From Pseudomonas azotoformans (GTDB taxonomy: Bacteria; Pseudomonadota; Gammaproteobacteria; Pseudomonadales; Pseudomonadaceae): a stretch of DNA of 64,000 nt. This document shows positions 60,235 to 64,000 of this stretch, piece after piece. The stretch is from the NCBI RefSeq assembly GCF_001579805.1, contig NZ_CP014546.1, positions 5,456,001-5,520,000 on the forward strand, in the 5' to 3' direction. The first letter of the stretch is position 1. Every line of letters begins with the position of its first letter. Position numbers and translations under genes: made by a program. Below the pieces are notes generated by a model, which saw nothing but the letters and a program-made list of their open reading frames with translations, did no database searches and was not told where the DNA came from.

Positions 60235-61101
60235 ATGAACGACGACCTGGATGAACTGCGCCGCCTTGTGATGCGCGCCGACAACAAATGGACCGACACC
60301 GGCCTGCCTCGCGTGGCGATGGTGCGCGCCGAAGCGTGCGCGGATCAGGTGTATCAGCCGATGCTGCACCTGGTGCTGCAAGGTTCGAAGACACTCTCCA
60401 TCGGCGATCAGGTCGCGACCTACGGGCCGGCCAGTTACTTCGTGGTGCCGGTGGAGGTGCCGGCTACCGGCCAGGTCCATCCTTCGGCCCCCACACTGCC
60501 CTACCTGGCGCTCAGCCTGACCCTGGAACCCTCGATGATTGCTGCCGTGCTGGCAGACGAGCGTCAACCCGCCGAACGCCCGCGCACCCAACGGTTCGCG
60601 GCGGTGCAGGCGTCGGAGGAAATGCTGGATGCATGGCTGCGTATGCTGCGGTTGATGGATCGACCCAACGAGGCGGCCGTACTGGCGCCCCTGATCGAGC
60701 GGGAAATCCTGTTTCGGGTCCTGCAGGGTCCGCTGCGCGAAACCCTGGTGGACATGGCACGCCCCGATGGTCGCCTGGCGCAGATCCGCCGCGCCACCGA
60801 GTGGATCCGCCAGCACTACACCGAACCTTTTCGCGTAGAGCCGCTGGCGGCCATGACCGACATGAGCGTGGCGGCGTTCTACCGGCATTTCAAAGCCATC
60901 ACCGCGATGACGCCGATTCAATACCAGAAACGCTTGCGTCTACTGCGGGCGCGTTGGTTGGTGCTGTTCGACACCCTGGATGCCGCGTCCATCGCCTTCA
61001 CCGTGGGTTACGAAAGCGCCTCGCAGTTCAGCCGCGAATATGCGCGACTGTTTGGTTTGCCACCGGTGAAGGACGCGGCCCGGTTCAAAAGCCCGGCCTG
61101 A
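60235..61101 (+). CDS. AraC-family regulator with AraC_N sensor domain
   Basis: Regulator of 288 residues of the PF06719 (AraC_N) group. N-terminus DDLDELRRLVMRADNKWTDT, then QPMLHLVLQGSKTLSIGDQV. The HTH pair is FRVEPLAAMTDMSVAAFYRH and SIAFTVGYESASQFSREYAR. ATG 60235 aligns with the paralogue that starts at 63911. These regulators usually sit beside an SDR or aldo-keto reductase they control, here the SDR at 59338. Confidence 0.92.
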   Translation: MNDDLDELRRLVMRADNKWTDTGLPRVAMVRAEACADQVYQPMLHLVLQGSKTLSIGDQVATYGPASYFVVPVEVPATGQVHPSAPTLPYLALSLTLEPSMIAAVLADERQPAERPRTQRFAAVQASEEMLDAWLRMLRLMDRPNEAAVLAPLIEREILFRVLQGPLRETLVDMARPDGRLAQIRRATEWIRQHYTEPFRVEPLAAMTDMSVAAFYRHFKAITAMTPIQYQKRLRLLRARWLVLFDTLDAASIAFTVGYESASQFSREYARLFGLPPVKDAARFKSPA

Positions 61102-61144
61102 GGCTGTTGTGGTGAGCGAACTGTTTTTGTGCTGAGTGAGCTTG

Positions 61145-61175
61145 TGTGGTGAGCGGGCTTGCCCCGCTCACCACA
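61145..61175. repeat. REP palindrome
   Basis: TGTGGTGAGCGGG-CTTGC-CCCGCTCACCACA has perfect 13-bp arms. A decayed second copy precedes it (about 61107-61143). It sits between convergent genes and could also stop transcription. Confidence 0.75.
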
Positions 61176-61181
61176 GGAACG

Positions 61182-61646
61182 TTACACGCCCGCCAGTACC
61201 GCCGGATCACCGGAACGCCAGACGTTATCCACCGTCACCCGTTGGATCAGCCAGACGCTGGCCTCCCTGACCAACTCAACGTCATAACGGTTCTTCATCA
61301 AGTAGTGCCGCGACGGGTCGCTTTGCGGCACATGTTGCGCCTCCACCAGCGCGTCCAGGCGGGCGCTGTCGCCGTCCAGCGTCACCCGCGCGTTGCTCAC
61401 GGAGTGTGTGGTGTCGAGCTGGCTGAGCGCGCCCGACAGCGCCGCGACGATGGTGTCGCGGCCTTCCAGCACAGGGTATTCAAAGCCGGCCTTGGCGGCA
61501 GCCGGACGAAAGTCCGACACGGCGTTTTGAGTGAAGGCCGAAGCCAGCAGGGTCGGGTCGTTCTGGTCGATGCCCGCCGCAAAGCGATGCAGGGTGTCGA
61601 TCACCGCGAACGTGTCGACGGTGGTTTGAAACTCAGTAGACGTCAT
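61182..61646 (-). CDS. SnoaL-like (NTF2-fold) protein
   Basis: Soluble protein of 154 residues with NTF2-like fold features: VIDTLHRFAAGIDQNDPTLL, ASAFTQNAVSDF, and a C-terminal NRYDVELVREASVWLIQRVT. Such proteins act as small hydrolases, cyclases or binding proteins; its substrate is unknown. ATG 61644-61646 follows CAGGAA. Last gene of the minus-strand group 63781-61182. Confidence 0.85.
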   Translation of the reverse strand: MTSTEFQTTVDTFAVIDTLHRFAAGIDQNDPTLLASAFTQNAVSDFRPAAAKAGFEYPVLEGRDTIVAALSGALSQLDTTHSVSNARVTLDGDSARLDALVEAQHVPQSDPSRHYLMKNRYDVELVREASVWLIQRVTVDNVWRSGDPAVLAGV

Positions 61647-61665
61647 GGGGCAATTCCTGTGGCGA

Positions 61666-62623
61666 TTAATAATCGATGATCCGGGTGCCGGCAATCGTCT
61701 GGGCAAAGCCCACGCCGAACAGTTTGGCCGGGGTTTCGAAACCGGCCCGGCGTTCGCCGCCGAGTACACGGCGTGCCGCTTCCACGGCGGCCAGTGGGGT
61801 GTAGCTGTAGCCGTTGACAGTCTCGATGACCGAGCGCGCCACCGAGCCGTCGAGGCCGGTGACTTCGGCCACGGCGCGCGCGGTGGGCGTCACGCTGGGC
61901 TTGGGTAGGGCCGTCGGGCAGCAGCGACAAGTCGCCCTCAGGGAAGGCTTCGCCGGTGATGTGCACGTACATGGCGATCGTCGGGATGGCGCTGGAGTGC
62001 CAGGCGGTCACCAGGTCGCCAAACGACAACGGCGCGCACAGTGCCGGTCCGTCGCCAAAGTCCAGGTGCTGAGGCTGGGCATCCGGTGTGGCGACCAGTT
62101 CACCCTCGATGCGCGCCATCACGCCGGCACCGAGGATCTCGCTGACACTCATGGCCGAACCACGGGACATCGCGCCGGGCACCTGCAAGGCGATTTTTAT
62201 CGACTGCGGCTGCTGCACACGACTGGCGACGTGCATGGCCAGGCAGTCGGTGGGCACCACGTCCCAGCCCACGCCGGGCAGCAACATCACATCCGCTTCG
62301 GCGCCGAGTTGTTCGGCAAGGCGGTACACGTTGATTTCGGCGGTGATGTCCAGGTAGTCAGTGCCATTGGCGATACAAGCGCGCATCAGCGCTGCGGCGG
62401 TCAGGGCAAACGGCCCGGCGAAATTGAGCAGCACGTCGATGCCTTCCAACTGGGCGGCATCCGCCGTGAACACGCGGTAAGGCGCGTCCAACTCAGCGGC
62501 CAGGGACGCCAGGCGCTCGGCGTTGCGACCGGCCAGCACCAGATTGAGGCCGAGTGTTTTCGCGTGTTGCGCCGCCATGCGTCCGGTGTAGCCGGTGGCG
62601 CCGTAGATCATCAGGGTTTTCAT
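61666..62623 (-). pseudogene. Saccharopine-dehydrogenase-like / trans-acting enoyl reductase-type protein, frameshifted
   Basis: NAD(P)-binding protein. It begins MKTLMIYGATGYTGRMAAQH with a Rossmann motif, then VLLNFAGPFALTAAALMRAC and LLPGVGWDVVPTDCLAMHVA, typical of the YNL181w/saccharopine reductase-like group. The frame is good to GDLSLLPDGPT (near 61907), then becomes Arg-rich. The true tail (VTPTARAVAEVTGLDGSVAR ... GTRIIDY) continues in the next frame to TAA at 61666-61668. One extra base in the GGG run 61903-61905 explains the break. Rejoined, it would be about 318 residues. It overlaps the VOC gene stop by 4 bp. Confidence 0.8.
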
Positions 62624-63021
62624 GGGGTGTGCTGCCAGTTCTTGTAGACGAATTCGAGGCTGTAGCCGTCCGGGTCCAGCACGTTGGCCGCGTAGTAATT
62701 AGGGTCGTAGTGCAGGCGTGCGCCCGGTGCGCCGTTGTCGGTGGCGCCGTTGGCCAGGGCGGCGGCGTAGGCGTTTTCCACCTCGGCGCGGTTATTGGCG
62801 ACGAAGCCCACATGCACCGCTCGCCCCTCCACCACGCCTTCGCGCAGCCAGAAGAACATCCGGCCGTGGGCGCCAAAGCCCTTCAGGTCCGGATGGCCGG
62901 GCGGGCCGTCCTTGCCGTCGTAGTCATGCCGCGCGGTGATGCCGAGCGGCGTCAGGGTGGCTTCGTAGAAGCGGATCGAGCGTTGGATATCGCTCACCGA
63001 GATAAACAGATGATCGAGCAT
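62620..63021 (-). CDS. VOC-family (glyoxalase/bleomycin-resistance fold) protein
   Basis: Small metal-dependent-fold protein of 133 residues. LDHLFISVSDIQRSIRFYEA at the start, AVHVGFVANNRAEVENAYAA in the middle, and YYAANVLDPDGYSLEFVYKN at the end show the paired beta-alpha-beta modules. GGAGG upstream supports ATG 63019-63021. Specific activity unknown (lyase, dioxygenase or resistance role are all possible). Confidence 0.9.
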   Translation of the reverse strand: MLDHLFISVSDIQRSIRFYEATLTPLGITARHDYDGKDGPPGHPDLKGFGAHGRMFFWLREGVVEGRAVHVGFVANNRAEVENAYAAALANGATDNGAPGARLHYDPNYYAANVLDPDGYSLEFVYKNWQHTP

Positions 63022-63037
63022 GGTGGAGCCTCCTGAT

Positions 63038-63781
63038 TCAGATGATGTAGCCGCCCGCGACCTCGACGGTCTGGGCATTGATCCAGCGGCCTTCTTCCGA
63101 CAGCAACAGGGCAATAACCCGCGCCACGTCTTCCGGTTCGCCTACACGGCCGAGGGCGGTTTGCCCGGCCAGCAGGGCTTCGAATTCATCGTTCAAGCCG
63201 CCGCCCAGTTCGGTGCGTATGGCACCGGGGGACACGGCGTTGGCACGTATACGTCGCTCACCGAACTCCTTGGCCATGTAGCGCGTGAGCACATCCAGGC
63301 CGCCCTTGAATGCGGCGTAAGGCGCAACGCCCGCCGTCGCGACACGAGTGGTGGCGCTGGTAAGGTTGACGATGCTGGCGTGTTCTTCCAGCAGCGGCAG
63401 CAGGGTTTGGGTCAGGAAAAACGGCCCCTTGAGGTGCACGTTGAACAGGCCGTCGAACTGCGCTTCGGTCACCGACTCAAGGGGGTTGAACAAACCATAG
63501 CCGGCGTTGTTCACCAGCCCACTCAAGGTGCTTGCGCCCCAGGTGGCCTGCAGGGCGTGCGTCACCGCCTCACGGAAGACAGGGAATGTGCTGACAGCCG
63601 CAACATCCAATTCCAGCGCCACGGCTTTCCCGCCGCTGGCCTCGATACGCTGGACCACCGCCTGTGCCGCATCCGGGTTGCGGTTGTACGTCAGGATCAC
63701 GCCATGTCCCTGACGTGCACACAGCTCGGCGGTACTGGCACCGATCCCACGGCTGCCTCCGGTAATCACGATAACGCCCAT
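63038..63781 (-). CDS. Short-chain dehydrogenase/reductase (SDR)
   Basis: SDR of 247 residues. Cofactor motif VIVITGGSRGIGASTAELCA (residues 3-22), VNNAGYG, SIVNLTSAT with catalytic Ser, YAAFK in place of the usual YxASK, and PGAIRTELGG. ATG 63779-63781; a GTG four codons earlier is possible. It is divergent from the AraC-type gene at 63911 and heads the group SDR, VOC, reductase-like, SnoaL-like. Confidence 0.9.
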   Translation of the reverse strand: MGVIVITGGSRGIGASTAELCARQGHGVILTYNRNPDAAQAVVQRIEASGGKAVALELDVAAVSTFPVFREAVTHALQATWGASTLSGLVNNAGYGLFNPLESVTEAQFDGLFNVHLKGPFFLTQTLLPLLEEHASIVNLTSATTRVATAGVAPYAAFKGGLDVLTRYMAKEFGERRIRANAVSPGAIRTELGGGLNDEFEALLAGQTALGRVGEPEDVARVIALLLSEEGRWINAQTVEVAGGYII

Positions 63782-63910
63782 GGCCTGCTCCACTGCTGAA
63801 AAGTTGAGTGACCACAGTAGTCATCGCCCAACTCTTAGACGCAGCCGTTCCTACTCCAATCTTGCCTGTTTCTGCTTTTTGCTTGCGCAGGGCTCAACGG
63901 AAGGCACAGC

Positions 63911-64000
63911 ATGGTCGCCATGAATACTCAATTGATTGAACTGCGCGCCTTGACTGCCAAGGCCGAAAACCGCCGCACCGAGACCGGTATCCCCCGCGTG
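63911..64000 (+). CDS. AraC_N-type regulator, 5' part only
   Basis: The first 30 codons are in the window (MVAMNTQLIELRALTAKAEN..., ending TGIPRV). They align with the start of the regulator at 60235 (LDELRRLVMRADNKWTDTGLPRV), so this is a paralogous AraC_N regulator running off the right edge. GGAAGG six bases upstream supports ATG 63911; ATG 63920 is an alternative. It is divergent from the SDR at 63038. Confidence 0.75.
   Translation, partial: MVAMNTQLIELRALTAKAENRRTETGIPRV

Overview
The window looks like a Pseudomonas chromosome of the fluorescens group. The evidence is high-GC coding with tight overlapping operons, dense LysR/AraC regulators, an OprD porin, an MddA-type methyltransferase and several fluorescens-type REP palindromes, one pair arranged as a REPIN. 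This is inferred from gene content and codon style; no rRNA or tRNA is present to test it. I found no CRISPR array, prophage or insertion sequence. No gap between genes exceeds about 260 bases.

Layout. 0-3.5 kb: a TonB-dependent siderophore receptor (cut by the window edge) with its FecR/FecI surface-signalling pair. 3.6-6 kb: a frameshifted membrane acyltransferase, a LysE exporter and a GFA protein that ends inside a REP. 6-12.8 kb: a LacI-controlled import operon (binding protein, two permeases, ATPase, phosphodiesterase, OprD porin). 13-15.5 kb: the carboxynorspermidine polyamine genes behind a perfect-looking sigma-54 promoter. 15.5-18.5 kb: an A/T-richer two-gene island, a prenyl diphosphate synthase plus a 647-residue protein I do not recognise. 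This island is the best candidate for an undescribed system, perhaps a minimal terpenoid pathway. 18.7-23.1 kb: an IclR-linked amino-acid-type ABC importer with an FAD oxidase, also preceded by a sigma-54 motif. 23-28.3 kb: mddA, an LspA paralogue, a zeta-type toxin-antitoxin pair, glutaminase and an AraC regulator.

28.3-35.7 kb: a sulfonate/organosulfur island with an ABC importer, an FMNH2-dependent monooxygenase, three binding proteins and a GlxA-type regulator. 35.9-42.4 kb: a cyclic-nucleotide-gated MscS channel with a LysR regulator, then a FixL/FixJ-like two-component system, a lone receiver and an NDH-2-like flavoprotein, joined by shared TACC-GGTA boxes. 42.5-47 kb: aquaporin, SotB exporter, a fimbrial-like small protein, a bile-acid-symporter homologue and an AraC regulator. 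46.9-54.5 kb: a Liv-type ABC importer co-transcribed with an L-ATC hydrolase homologue and an N-carbamoyl amino acid amidohydrolase. Together they suggest uptake of a thiazoline carboxylate and its conversion to cysteine. 54.5-64 kb: a series of LysR/AraC regulators facing small oxidoreductases (three SDRs, RidA, VOC, SnoaL-like, and a second frameshifted gene).

Two genes (3630-4785 and 61666-62623) each carry one extra base in a three-base G/C run. They are either real recent pseudogenes or consensus errors.
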